DNA from: Clostridium sp. OM02-18AC
Lineage (GTDB): Bacteria > Bacillota > Clostridia > Lachnospirales > Lachnospiraceae
Direction of reading: 5' to 3'
DNA: 64,000 nt
Assembly (NCBI RefSeq): GCF_003481825.1
Contig: NZ_QULW01000006.1
Coordinates: 103,805 to 167,804, forward strand
The position numbers and the translations under genes were made by a program. Positions 25,985 to 35,316 of the stretch are shown here, one piece after another. Every line of letters begins with the position of its first letter. Within the stretch, counting starts at the first letter, position 1. The notes under the pieces are model-generated. The model had not been told where the DNA came from. It saw only the letters and a program-made list of their open reading frames with translations, and did not search any database.

Positions 25985-27605
25985 ATTTGCGGCCTTAAAA
26001 AACCGGATGGTATTCCGGCTCTGGGTCTTCATGATGATCCCGGTCATGTTCGGAATCGGCTTTATGTGGGTGGTACAGATTTTTCTTTTTGAGCAGAATT
26101 ATGCCAATGCTTCTGTTAACGAAGCATTGAACCAGCTGTCTCCGATCATGGAAGATCTGCGCAGCCGCGACATCGGGGAAGATGAAAAGTTCTTATCCTT
26201 TATCAGTCACATCAACGTCAATGGCGAGCTGCTTTTACTCTCGACGGATGGCACTCTCGTAAAAATGTATTCCTCCGGTCACCTGGTACAGCCGCAGGAA
26301 TGGGAAAAAACATTAAAGACGCCCAGACTGCTTAGCGATCCATCCCGGTTGGATGAGCTGATGGCCGGGCGTCCTTACAAGCATATCGAAAAAATGCACG
26401 GACAGATCATCGGCTATGAACTTGGATTTCCGGTCACCTACCAGGGAGAACGGAACTACCTGATTCTGCGCAAGGCCCTGCTCAGCCGGACGGTCCTGAA
26501 TTTAAACCGCTCCCAGCTGATCGTCCTGAGCATTCTTTTAACCGGCATCGCCTCTGTCCTCGCCGCCGTTTTGTCCAAGCAGTTCACCCGCCCGATTTTT
26601 CAGATCAAGGAATCGGTCGATAAGCTGACGCAGAATGAATTTGACATCAGACCGGACCTGGACCGGCAGGATGAATTAGGGCAGCTTTCGCAGTCCGTTG
26701 GAAAGCTTGGAAAAGCGCTGCAGCGGCTGGATGTGCTGCGCCGGGAAGTCATCGCCAATGTGTCCCACGAGCTTCGTTCGCCGCTTGCCCTCATCACCGG
26801 CTATGCCGAGATGGTGCGCGACATCACCTGGAAGGACGAAGCCATGCGCAGCGAAAACTTAAACCTGATCATCAGCGAATCCAACCGCATGAGTGAGATG
26901 GTAACCGACATTCTGGACTACTCCCAGTTTTCGGCAGGCTACAGCAAGCTGAAGAAAGACTGGTATGATTTAAAAGATATCGTAAACGCGGAGCTGACCC
27001 GCTGCCGCCAGGCCGCCGCCGAGCACCATATTACCCTGACACTCCAGGCACCGGAAACAGAATTACAGTTCGAAGTCGATGCCTTAAAGATGAGTCAGGT
27101 CATGCGGAATCTCTTAAACAATGCCATCAACCATACGCCGGAAAACCAGGAAATTTTTATCCGGCTGCTGCCAGAATCGCAAATCAGCCAGAAAACTGCT
27201 GGCAGCGAACACGCTGCTGACGTCTCCCAGATATGCAATGAAGCCACTGCTGCCTCCTCAATATACAACGCAAAAAAACGCCTGGCAGACCATGTGCCAG
27301 ACGCTTTCCTTAATTTTTCAGATTTTTCGATTTCCAGTTCTGTATCCGACCTGCAGTCCAGCCATGACTTCTGCCTGGTCGAGGTGATCAACCCGGGCGA
27401 CCCGATTCCGGAAGAAGACCGGGAGATCATCTGGGAGCGCTACCAGCGCAGCCAGCACCAGAGCGGTCACCGCCTTGGAACCGGCATCGGACTTTCTATC
27501 GTCAGCACGATCTTAAAGGCGCATGGTATGCCTTATGGCGTGAACTGTAAGGACGGTTACAATATTTTCTGGTTCGCCGCAGTTTCTACTGATAACGAGC
27601 CATGA
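25962..27605 (+). CDS. Sensor histidine kinase with an insertion in its ATPase domain
   Basis: Membrane sensor kinase of 547 residues: TM1 near 17-38, an extracellular sensor of about 130 residues, TM2 near 180-205, HAMP, HisKA with phospho-His269 in VSHELRSPL, N-box NLLNNAINHT near 382 and G-box GTGIGLS near 506. I favour TTG at 25962 as start because GGAGTGGGG lies 7 bases ahead; ATG at 25974 has no site. Between N-box and the next strand VEVINPGDPI is a 65-residue Ser/Ala/Asp-rich insertion (about 404-470) not normal for the family. It forms a pair with the response regulator. Confidence 0.93.
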   Translation: MKNQMKLRFAALKNRMVFRLWVFMMIPVMFGIGFMWVVQIFLFEQNYANASVNEALNQLSPIMEDLRSRDIGEDEKFLSFISHINVNGELLLLSTDGTLVKMYSSGHLVQPQEWEKTLKTPRLLSDPSRLDELMAGRPYKHIEKMHGQIIGYELGFPVTYQGERNYLILRKALLSRTVLNLNRSQLIVLSILLTGIASVLAAVLSKQFTRPIFQIKESVDKLTQNEFDIRPDLDRQDELGQLSQSVGKLGKALQRLDVLRREVIANVSHELRSPLALITGYAEMVRDITWKDEAMRSENLNLIISESNRMSEMVTDILDYSQFSAGYSKLKKDWYDLKDIVNAELTRCRQAAAEHHITLTLQAPETELQFEVDALKMSQVMRNLLNNAINHTPENQEIFIRLLPESQISQKTAGSEHAADVSQICNEATAASSIYNAKKRLADHVPDAFLNFSDFSISSSVSDLQSSHDFCLVEVINPGDPIPEEDREIIWERYQRSQHQSGHRLGTGIGLSIVSTILKAHGMPYGVNCKDGYNIFWFAAVSTDNEP

Positions 27606-28506
27606 TTTCTTTCATGAACTGGTCTGCCGCATCGACTGCTTCCGGAGTCCAGAACTCCGATCCGCCGTGGTCTGCGCCGTCTACCAGATAAAGCTTTGCT
27701 TCTTTTCCGCATTCTTTTAACTTCTGGTACAGGCGCACACTCTGGTACGGGCTGACCTTGCGGTCTTTGGTTCCGTGCATGATGAACATCGGCGGAAGCT
27801 TTGTCTCCGGACGGATGTAGGTCACGGCCGTTGCTTTCTTTGCAAGCTCCGGATGCTCTCTTAAGTTCGCGCCAACTTCTTTTCCTTCCGGACTTGTTTC
27901 CAGATGGTGTTCCAGGGTGTCCGGATAATCATCCATCTCCGTCATGCTGACTGCACCATAATAATCCAGGATTCCCATCACATCTGCAGATACGCCCGGA
28001 TAAACAGAAGCATCCAGCCACGGCTCCTGATCTGCCAGTGCTGCAAATACTGCGGTATGACCGCCTGAAGAGCATCCGCCCAGGAAGAAATTCTTTCCAT
28101 CCAGATGATACTCTGCGGCATGCAGGCGCATAAAGCGGACGGCATTTCTCGCATCCTGGATCGGTGCTGGGAAATGTGCAATACCCGAATGACGGTACTG
28201 GACCACTGCAACCACATAGCCGCGGGCTGCAAGTCTTGCATAATGCGGGCAGCTCTTATAAACATCCTGCGGTCCCCATGCGGAACCCTGCACAAATACA
28301 AAACACGGATGAAGCTTCTCCGGCTCATTTCTCGTGTATGGCTCCAGGATCTGGAGTACCAGCGTCTGTCCGTCTACTTCTGCGTACGGAATATCATGCC
28401 AGTGATAAACACCTGGCTCATCTCCGGTGGTCGGGATATGAACCGCTCCCTCCACCTCTTCGGTCAGTCCCGGATATTCATCGTATTCCCATGCTTTTAC
28501 TTCCAT
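27586..28506 (-). CDS. Alpha/beta hydrolase (acetyl-xylan/feruloyl-type esterase family)
   Basis: A cytoplasmic esterase-like enzyme of 306 residues. The nucleophile elbow GCSSG has Ser146, the oxyanion segment QGSAWG is at 73-78, and the late HGTKDRKVSP and DGADHGG supply the likely Asp and His. AAGGAGG lies ahead of the ATG. It is 87 bases after the Fe-S subunit gene, on the same strand, so it may be the last gene of that cluster. Its 3' end overlaps the convergent kinase gene by 20 bases. The substrate is unknown. Confidence 0.88.
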   Translation of the reverse strand: MEVKAWEYDEYPGLTEEVEGAVHIPTTGDEPGVYHWHDIPYAEVDGQTLVLQILEPYTRNEPEKLHPCFVFVQGSAWGPQDVYKSCPHYARLAARGYVVAVVQYRHSGIAHFPAPIQDARNAVRFMRLHAAEYHLDGKNFFLGGCSSGGHTAVFAALADQEPWLDASVYPGVSADVMGILDYYGAVSMTEMDDYPDTLEHHLETSPEGKEVGANLREHPELAKKATAVTYIRPETKLPPMFIMHGTKDRKVSPYQSVRLYQKLKECGKEAKLYLVDGADHGGSEFWTPEAVDAADQFMKEIMARYQ

Positions 28507-28592
28507 TTTATATCATGTCCTCCTTCGTTGTTCTTATGGGAACCCGGAATCTCCTCAAAAACACGAACAAACGAGATTTCGGGCATGTTTCT

Positions 28593-29123
28593 TTAAACCT
28601 GTGATTTGAGCATACCCATACTGGTCATTCTCAGGGAATGCTCTTTTGCAATCGGCTGCTCCTCTTCCGGTGCTTCGGTATCTACCAGTTTGAGCGCTCC
28701 AAACGGACACGCCTTCACGCATGCCGGAAGCATGCCGTTGTGCACCCGCACATAACAGCCGTCGCATTTGATCATCTTACCGTTCTCTCCAAAGGATGGG
28801 ATGCCGTACGGACATGCCATCGCACAGCTGTGGCAGCCGATGCAGTTGGTGGTATCATAAACGGTGAAATTCGTTTCCGGATCTTTCCGCAAGCAGGCAC
28901 TCGGACATCCTGTAATGCACGGCGCATCTTCGCAGTGCATGCAGGCGAGCGATAACCGGTGATAGCTCACCTCTTCCTTCTTCTCCAGTTCCAGATCGAA
29001 AATATTTCGAAACGGGCGCTGCCCTTCTTTCACTTCATAATCATTCTGGTCCATACAGGCAACTGCGCAGGCACCACATGCCACACACTTGCTTAAATCC
29101 AGATCGATCGCGTACTTTTTCAT
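28593..29123 (-). CDS. Four-cluster ferredoxin subunit (DmsB/PsrB/HycB type)
   Basis: Electron-transfer subunit of 176 residues with four Cys-rich groups (CVACGACAVAC, CMHCEDAPC, CIGCHSCAMAC and CDGC...CVKAC) able to hold four [4Fe-4S] clusters. It has no signal peptide. The ATG overlaps the stop of the molybdopterin subunit as ATGA. It would carry electrons between the flavin subunit and the molybdenum site. Confidence 0.94.
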   Translation of the reverse strand: MKKYAIDLDLSKCVACGACAVACMDQNDYEVKEGQRPFRNIFDLELEKKEEVSYHRLSLACMHCEDAPCITGCPSACLRKDPETNFTVYDTTNCIGCHSCAMACPYGIPSFGENGKMIKCDGCYVRVHNGMLPACVKACPFGALKLVDTEAPEEEQPIAKEHSLRMTSMGMLKSQV

Positions 29124-31255
29124 GCCTGCACCTTCTTTCTCATTCCACACCGGGTCGAATTGTATGCCGGGAATCCGGAATAAGGATCCACATGTGTCCC
29201 GGACATCAGGGAATTGACATCTGCCTCGGAATAACCGTGATAGAAAAATACTACGGATTTTGGCACCTTATGGGTCGGTTTTGCTTTCACGCAGATGCAT
29301 CCGCGCTCCGTAAAGAGTTCCATGTCATCGCCCTCTTTAATTCCAAGCTCCTTTGCATCCTCCACAGACAGTTCTGCGGTCGGATACGGACGCAGGCTGC
29401 GCGCCCATTTCACTTTATGGAAACGGGAATGGATCGCATTCGGGATTCGGCCGCCGGAACACAGACGGTACGGATACACAGCCGGATCTGCATCGTCAAG
29501 CGGCTCACAGTAAGTCGGAAGTGGATCCAGATGCCACTCCGGATGAGATGCGATCAGCTCCGAATAGAGTTCAAATTTTCCGGTCGGTGTCAGAAGTCCC
29601 CGTTCCAGATGCTCACCAGGTGCAGCATGCTTTACATTCGGCACGCGGACCGGCACATCGCTGGCCTTTAATTCTTCCACGGTAATATCCAGATCTTTCA
29701 AAATGAAGTCCAGATTCTTCTCATATCCGGCTTCCAGTTCGGCATCGCCAAGCTTTAATTCTTTTGCCAGATCACAAATGATCTCTGCATCGGACTTACT
29801 CTCGCCTACCCGGTCAATCGCCGGCTTTGTGTACCATGCATAACAGCCCGGATAGGTTTCCAGCTCCCCACGCTCATAAGAGGTACATACCGGAAGGACA
29901 ATGTCCGCAAGCATCGCCGTATCCGTCATAAACAGATCGGTATCGACAAAGAAATCCAGCTTTAAAAGCGCTTTGCGGACGGTTTTGTCATCCGGGAGCA
30001 TCCGGTAATTCATGCCCATCGCAAAGATCGCCTTGACCGGATATGGTTTCTCCTCCAGGATCTGTCTTGCCAGATCCACACACTGCATTTCCTTTTCCAT
30101 ATAATACCACAACGGGAAGCGCTCAGCCCCGACTGCTGGTTTTGTATCTTTCGGCTCAGTCACCTCCGCGAATTCCTCATCGCGGGTCGTAAAGCCTGCC
30201 ATCTGGTGCGTGAAGCTGTGAAGTCCTGGAAGCTGGCCGCCCTCGCGGTCATAGTTTCCGGTCAGTGCAAGCAGCGCCATGATCGCACGATAGTTCTGGA
30301 ATCCGTTTTTGTGATGCGGGATCGGTGCACTGTTCTCGTTGATGCACATGGACTTACTCTCATGGATCATGCGGCAGGCCTCGAAGACTTTCTCATACGG
30401 CACACCGGTCAGTGCTTCCACGTTGGTGCTGTTAAACTGTTTTACATATTCTTTGTACTGTGCAAAACCATGAACATATTTCTCAATATAGGGCTCATCG
30501 ATCCAGCCATTCTCGATCAGGATATTTCCCATGCAGAGTGCCAGGGCCCCATCGGTTCCCGGATACGGGCGCAGATACAGATCACAAAGGCGCTCCACTG
30601 CCGGTGTGATCTTCGGATCAATGACGATCACCTTCATGCCCTTTGCACGGCGGTTTTCGATCGCCGTTGCCTTGCCATAACCAGAATAATACGGATTCAG
30701 CGCCCAGCCCAGATACAGATCGGAATGCGCCATATCCGGCCGTGCCAGCTGTCCCGCTGCCGTCTTCCACGCCATCCATCCAGCTGTCATACAGGTGCTT
30801 GACTCTGTTCCAAAATTCATGGTTCCGAAAGAATGGGCCAGGCGGCGCAACCACGGACGGTACCACTTATTATATCCGCCAAAGAACGCTACCGCATCTG
30901 CCCCGTATTCAGCCTTGATCCCGGTAAGCTTCGCGGCAATCTCCCGGTACGCCTCTTCCCAGCTGATCGGTTCAAATTTCCCTTCTCCCCGCTCACCGGT
31001 TCTTCGGAGCGGAGTTAAAATCCGGTCTTCCCGGTATGCAAACTGGCGGCCCGAAAGACCTTTTACGCAAAGGCGGCCCTTACTCTGCGGATGCTCGTCC
31101 ATTCCTTCCAGTTTTACCATTTTTCCATCTTTTACATACGCGTTTACGCCGCAGTTATTCGCCGGACTGCAGATCGCGCAGACCGTATGACAGACTTTGA
31201 TGCCCGTTTCCGGACATGGGATTTTTGCCTTGATTAATGCTTCCAAACTATCCAT
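29120..31255 (-). CDS. Molybdopterin oxidoreductase catalytic subunit (DMSO reductase superfamily)
   Basis: A 711-residue bis-MGD enzyme. An N-terminal [4Fe-4S] site uses Cys26, 29, 35 and 63. The probable molybdenum ligand is Cys155 in ESSTCMTAG, as in nitrate, polysulfide or formate enzymes rather than the Ser of true DMSO reductase. No Tat signal is present, so it acts in the cytoplasm. I chose the ATG at 31255 (GAGGAG 8 bases ahead), which overlaps the upstream flavoprotein stop. It works with the flavoprotein (NADH side) and the ferredoxin subunit. The substrate is not readable from sequence; reductive dehydroxylases and sulfur-compound reductases are relatives. Confidence 0.92.
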   Translation of the reverse strand: MDSLEALIKAKIPCPETGIKVCHTVCAICSPANNCGVNAYVKDGKMVKLEGMDEHPQSKGRLCVKGLSGRQFAYREDRILTPLRRTGERGEGKFEPISWEEAYREIAAKLTGIKAEYGADAVAFFGGYNKWYRPWLRRLAHSFGTMNFGTESSTCMTAGWMAWKTAAGQLARPDMAHSDLYLGWALNPYYSGYGKATAIENRRAKGMKVIVIDPKITPAVERLCDLYLRPYPGTDGALALCMGNILIENGWIDEPYIEKYVHGFAQYKEYVKQFNSTNVEALTGVPYEKVFEACRMIHESKSMCINENSAPIPHHKNGFQNYRAIMALLALTGNYDREGGQLPGLHSFTHQMAGFTTRDEEFAEVTEPKDTKPAVGAERFPLWYYMEKEMQCVDLARQILEEKPYPVKAIFAMGMNYRMLPDDKTVRKALLKLDFFVDTDLFMTDTAMLADIVLPVCTSYERGELETYPGCYAWYTKPAIDRVGESKSDAEIICDLAKELKLGDAELEAGYEKNLDFILKDLDITVEELKASDVPVRVPNVKHAAPGEHLERGLLTPTGKFELYSELIASHPEWHLDPLPTYCEPLDDADPAVYPYRLCSGGRIPNAIHSRFHKVKWARSLRPYPTAELSVEDAKELGIKEGDDMELFTERGCICVKAKPTHKVPKSVVFFYHGYSEADVNSLMSGTHVDPYSGFPAYNSTRCGMRKKVQA

Positions 31256-32507
31256 GCATCTTCTCCTCAATCTCATCAATAAACGTTTCTGACAACCCTG
31301 CCTTTTCCAGCATCGCCCGCTGGTAATCCGGCAAAGTAAACTCTTCTCCTGCAAACAAACGCAGCATATAGTTCTTTATGATACCGCTGATCCGGTAGTT
31401 ATCCAGGATATTGGCACCCACAATTTTCTTTCCATCCAGTACCAGGCGGACGTAAAGGTCGCCCTCCAGACTGCCGTATTCCAATACTTCCCCCTCCAGA
31501 CGGTTATCGCCAAATCCGATAAAGTCCATGTTCATGAAATGAGTGATATTGTGGAGAATATTTCCTTTGTAGGTTTCATCCTGTCCTGCCATGTTGGCTC
31601 CAGCGGTTTCTCCCTGATGGTTGGCATTCGCCCACAGACCGATGATCTGCGTCTGACCGCTCTCGATGTTATTGCCCTCACAGCAGTCCCCTGCCGCAAA
31701 CACACCGGGAACTGAAGTTCTCATATGATCGTCCACAATGATGCCGCGCCCGATGGCAACCTCATCCTGAACGGTTTCGGTAATGGCTCTTGTACCAATG
31801 CAAAGCCCAACAATATCCGCCGGGATCCGGCTTCCATCGGTCAGTACCGCAATATTTTTTCCATCTTCCTGTTCCATATGGTCGATGGTCGTTCCAAATT
31901 TCAGATGAACGCCCTGCGCCTCTACACGCTTTTCAATTTCAGCAGAAACTTCCGGGTAGGCAGCAAGCGGGAAGATATGCTTTGCAAGATCCAAAAGCCA
32001 GGTCTCGATCCCGTACTTGTGAAGGACTTCCACAACCTTGATCCCCGCCATGGATGCGCCGATCACAACCGCGTGCTTCACATTCTGCTTTTTTAAACGT
32101 TCCTTGAAGCGGATGGCATCTTCCACAGTGCGCATCAGAAATGCGTCTTCCGGATCCAGCCCTTTTACCGGCGGTGCAAACGCCCTTGCCCCGGTTGCGA
32201 TCAGGATGCGGTCATACGTTTTGATTCCTGCTTCTGTTTCAATGCTGTGTTCCTCTGCATGTACCTTTTTTACCGTTTCCTGGCAAAGGTGAAACGAAAT
32301 TTCTTTCTGGATCTTTTCCAGATCCCCAAACGGGAATAATCCTTCAAACTCCAATTTTCCAAATGCGTAATACGTTGTCAGCATCGGATTGTACGGTGCA
32401 CGGCTTGTATTACTGTATACGTCAATCTCTCCGTCCGCATCGTACTGACGGATGGTCTTTACCGCATGGTACCCGGCTGTTCCAAAGCCTACCACTGCAT
32501 ATTTCAT
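31248..32507 (-). CDS. FAD/NAD(P)H-dependent oxidoreductase (pyridine nucleotide-disulfide family)
   Basis: Flavoprotein of 419 residues. FAD-binding GFGTAG is at residues 7-12, the NADH-binding GASMAGIKV near 150 and the second FAD motif GVFAAGDC near 273. It resembles NADH oxidase/CoA-disulfide reductase-like proteins. AGAGGAGG precedes the ATG at 32507. Its stop overlaps the start of the molybdopterin gene, so it is probably the NAD(P)H-oxidising input subunit of a soluble three-part reductase in place of a membrane anchor. Confidence 0.92.
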   Translation of the reverse strand: MKYAVVGFGTAGYHAVKTIRQYDADGEIDVYSNTSRAPYNPMLTTYYAFGKLEFEGLFPFGDLEKIQKEISFHLCQETVKKVHAEEHSIETEAGIKTYDRILIATGARAFAPPVKGLDPEDAFLMRTVEDAIRFKERLKKQNVKHAVVIGASMAGIKVVEVLHKYGIETWLLDLAKHIFPLAAYPEVSAEIEKRVEAQGVHLKFGTTIDHMEQEDGKNIAVLTDGSRIPADIVGLCIGTRAITETVQDEVAIGRGIIVDDHMRTSVPGVFAAGDCCEGNNIESGQTQIIGLWANANHQGETAGANMAGQDETYKGNILHNITHFMNMDFIGFGDNRLEGEVLEYGSLEGDLYVRLVLDGKKIVGANILDNYRISGIIKNYMLRLFAGEEFTLPDYQRAMLEKAGLSETFIDEIEEKMHG

Positions 32508-32586
32508 GCTTCTGCCTCCTCTCATATGCCGAAAAAGCCACTGCGCAAAAAACGGTCAGTGACTCATTCGGTTCCTTGTTTGATTG

Positions 32587-33900
32587 TTATGCGTTCTGCT
32601 GTTCCATCTTTGCTTTTACGTTCTTATAACGCAGCAGCATGATAATGATGGAAACCAGAATGAAAATAGCAATGTACAGATAGTGTTTCGGTTTCAAACT
32701 GGACAGACTTACGAAGGAAGTTACGATGGTAACTGCCAGGCAAACACAAAGGATTGCATGCAGCTTCTTCGGGTCTGTATGCAGTACAGATTTCTCATAA
32801 GCCTCCGGGAACATCTTAGGAAGTCTCCAGCATGCACAGATGGTGAACAAACCGGTCAGCTTGCTGCATCCAGTACCCATGTTGGAAATATCCGTGGTAT
32901 CCATACCGGTCAGGATCGGGATCAGGCCTACGATAAAGAAGAAGAAAAGCAGCAGAACCGGAGTGCCATTCTTATTCTCTTTTGCGCAGATTTCCGGAAG
33001 CCATCCATCCATCGCTGCTCTCTGCAGGGAACGGGTGGTCCAGGATAAGGTTCCGTTTAAGGTGGTCAACAGAGCGAACCATGCACCGCCGATAACGAAG
33101 AACAGGTAAACCGGTGCCGGGAATACTTCTTTTGCTACAACGGAAATATTCACACCTGCAATCTGGTCCAGCGGAAGTACGCAGGCTGCAACGATACCAA
33201 CCAGTGCATAAAATACTGCAACAATTGCGGTAGAAAGGATCATGGCTTTCGGAATGTTCTTGCCAGGATTCTCAATCTCTCCACCGTTTTCTGCCAGGAA
33301 GCTTGCACCGCCGCAAGCAAAGGAAAGAAGGGTTGCACCCTGTAAAAAGTTCTTCACGCCATGCGGCATGATGTTGGAAGCGCTGAACTCCATTGCGGAC
33401 CAGTCAACCTTCGGAAGACCGAATACGATGTAAACAAACAGAGAAATCAGCAGTAAAGATACCATGACCTTCTGAACTTTTGCAGAAGTCTTTAAACCAA
33501 TCAGGTTTACGATTACGGCTGCAGTCAGTGCACCAACTGCTACGACCGTCTGGTTCACGGACGGGAAAATCACACCAACATAGCTTGCGAAACCAATTGC
33601 AAACGTGGATACCAGTACCTGCTGCAGGATGAACATGAGCAGGAATACAAATGCGATTCTCGGTCCAAGTAACTTTTTCGCGTATACATAGCTACCTCCG
33701 GTAGCCGGCATACTCGAAGAAAGAGTTGCCATCGGGATCAGGCTGATCAGAGAAATGATCGCTGCCAGAAAATATCCGTACGGTGCACCGTGACCGGTCA
33801 GACCGATCACGATTGCGGTCAGAACGAAAACACCAGATCCTACAATCTGCCCAATACAAAAGCCCATGCAATCCCAGAAATTTAATTTTTTATTCTCCAT
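32587..33900 (-). CDS. APC-family amino acid permease
   Basis: Membrane carrier of 437 residues with about 12 helices. The first helix carries the substrate motif GQIVGSGVFV of the APC superfamily. AGAGG lies about 10 bases before the ATG at 33900 (a GTG directly before it is less likely). It lies between the PatB-like lyase and the flavin/molybdenum/Fe-S trio on the same strand, so it may import the amino acid derivative that these enzymes process. Confidence 0.92.
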   Translation of the reverse strand: MENKKLNFWDCMGFCIGQIVGSGVFVLTAIVIGLTGHGAPYGYFLAAIISLISLIPMATLSSSMPATGGSYVYAKKLLGPRIAFVFLLMFILQQVLVSTFAIGFASYVGVIFPSVNQTVVAVGALTAAVIVNLIGLKTSAKVQKVMVSLLLISLFVYIVFGLPKVDWSAMEFSASNIMPHGVKNFLQGATLLSFACGGASFLAENGGEIENPGKNIPKAMILSTAIVAVFYALVGIVAACVLPLDQIAGVNISVVAKEVFPAPVYLFFVIGGAWFALLTTLNGTLSWTTRSLQRAAMDGWLPEICAKENKNGTPVLLLFFFFIVGLIPILTGMDTTDISNMGTGCSKLTGLFTICACWRLPKMFPEAYEKSVLHTDPKKLHAILCVCLAVTIVTSFVSLSSLKPKHYLYIAIFILVSIIIMLLRYKNVKAKMEQQNA

Positions 33901-33956
33901 CACTTATGCCTCTTTATTGCTGTTCACGCTTTTATGTCCAGCAACACCTTTTCTTT

Positions 33957-35132
33957 TTATTTTCTGTGATCTGCCACAAACTGTGCCAATTTTTCCATAC
34001 CTGCTTCCAGCGTTTTTCTCGGGCATCCGAAGTTGAAACGCAGGAAATGCGCACCATCACCGCCGTAGGAAGCGCCGCCGCCTACTGCAATGCCATAATG
34101 GTCTGCCAGGCACTTCTGAATCTCGTCAGAACTCATGCCAAGTGCGCTGCAGTCCAGCCACATCAGATAGGTGCCTTCCGGCTTCACCGGTTTGATTTCC
34201 GGTGCGTGTTCTGCAAGATACCGGATGATAAACTCTGCATTTTCTGTCAGATATGCGTTCTGCTCGTCGACCCACTCATCTCCATAGGTATAGCAGGCTT
34301 CAATGGCTGCGTTGCAAAGGCAGTTCGGGCTCATGAGCCATGCTTCTCTTAAGGAAGCCTCCTGCTTTTTCCGGTATTCCGGATTCGGAATGATGCTGCA
34401 GGAAGAATGCAGACCTGCCATATTGAAAGTCTTGCTGATGGCAGTGTAAACAATCATCTTGTCGTAAACATCCGCAAAGCATGCTGCGGAAGTATACTGG
34501 TTGCCGTACAGTGCCACATCCCCATGGATCTCGTCTGAGAACAGCCATACGGAATATTTCCTGCAGAGCAAAACAACCTTCTCAACCTCTTCTCTGGTCC
34601 AGATCCGTCCCACCGGATTGTGTGGGTTACAGAAGATGATCGCCTTCACACCACCTGCCAGCTTCTTCTCAAAATCTTCCCAGTCAATCTCATAGCGTCC
34701 GTCTTTGTAGAGCAGCGGGCAATCCACTTCCTTGCGATCCTGTGTGCGGATCGCTACAAAAAACGGATCATACACCGGTGTAAAGACTAAGACCTGATCA
34801 CCCGGCTCGGTAAATCCACGCAGGGAAAACCAGATGGATGTCACAACACCCTCGGACGGGGAAAATGCCTCAATCGGAAGATCAACGTTGTGACGGCGCT
34901 TGTACCAGGCACGTACCGTCTCCATGGTTTTCTTGCTTGTTGATGTATAACCAAACAGCGGATGATCCAGACGCTCTTTAATTGCGGTGACTGCTGCCGG
35001 AAGTGTCGCAAAATCCGTATCTGCGATCCAGAACGGAATCAGTCCGGTCGGCACACCAAATTTAAACTGTCTGTCCCATTTGATGGAATCTGTGTTCACA
35101 CGATCCCATACCTTATCGAAATCGTATTTCAT
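33957..35132 (-). CDS. PatB/MalY-type pyridoxal phosphate C-S lyase or aminotransferase
   Basis: Class I/II PLP enzyme of 391 residues. Lys234 in AISKTFNMAG binds PLP. CNPHNPVGR near 168-176 and DEIHGD near 200-205 are characteristic of the cystathionine beta-lyase/PatB/MalY branch. Known members cut cysteine S-conjugates or cystathionine, giving pyruvate, ammonia and a thiol. TTGGAGG precedes the ATG at 35132; the frame continuing upstream runs through the hairpins at 35247-35309 and is not coding. It is followed by the amino acid permease. Confidence 0.92.
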   Translation of the reverse strand: MKYDFDKVWDRVNTDSIKWDRQFKFGVPTGLIPFWIADTDFATLPAAVTAIKERLDHPLFGYTSTSKKTMETVRAWYKRRHNVDLPIEAFSPSEGVVTSIWFSLRGFTEPGDQVLVFTPVYDPFFVAIRTQDRKEVDCPLLYKDGRYEIDWEDFEKKLAGGVKAIIFCNPHNPVGRIWTREEVEKVVLLCRKYSVWLFSDEIHGDVALYGNQYTSAACFADVYDKMIVYTAISKTFNMAGLHSSCSIIPNPEYRKKQEASLREAWLMSPNCLCNAAIEACYTYGDEWVDEQNAYLTENAEFIIRYLAEHAPEIKPVKPEGTYLMWLDCSALGMSSDEIQKCLADHYGIAVGGGASYGGDGAHFLRFNFGCPRKTLEAGMEKLAQFVADHRK

Positions 35133-35246
35133 GTTAGTACCTCCAACCCCTTTGAGTACTTGTAATCTATGTTCATTTCCCGGAAAAACGGGCCCTGTCC
35201 CCCTGGAAAAATGACATCTATTTCTAGCGCCGCCTGTTATAAGAAA

Positions 35247-35309
35247 GAATGTGCCTTGGCACATTCTCGCGGAGCGTTTTTGTTTCATAGGACACATCTT
35301 CCTATGAAA
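35247..35309 (-). repeat. Two perfect hairpins between the GntR and PatB genes
   Basis: GAATGTGCC/GGCACATTC (35247-35266) and TTTCATAGGA/TCCTATGAAA (35283-35309). On the minus strand the first is followed by TTTCTT, a weak terminator tail. They may partly terminate transcription after the GntR gene, or serve as operators for the lyase gene. Confidence 0.6.
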
Positions 35310-35316
35310 TAAAAAA

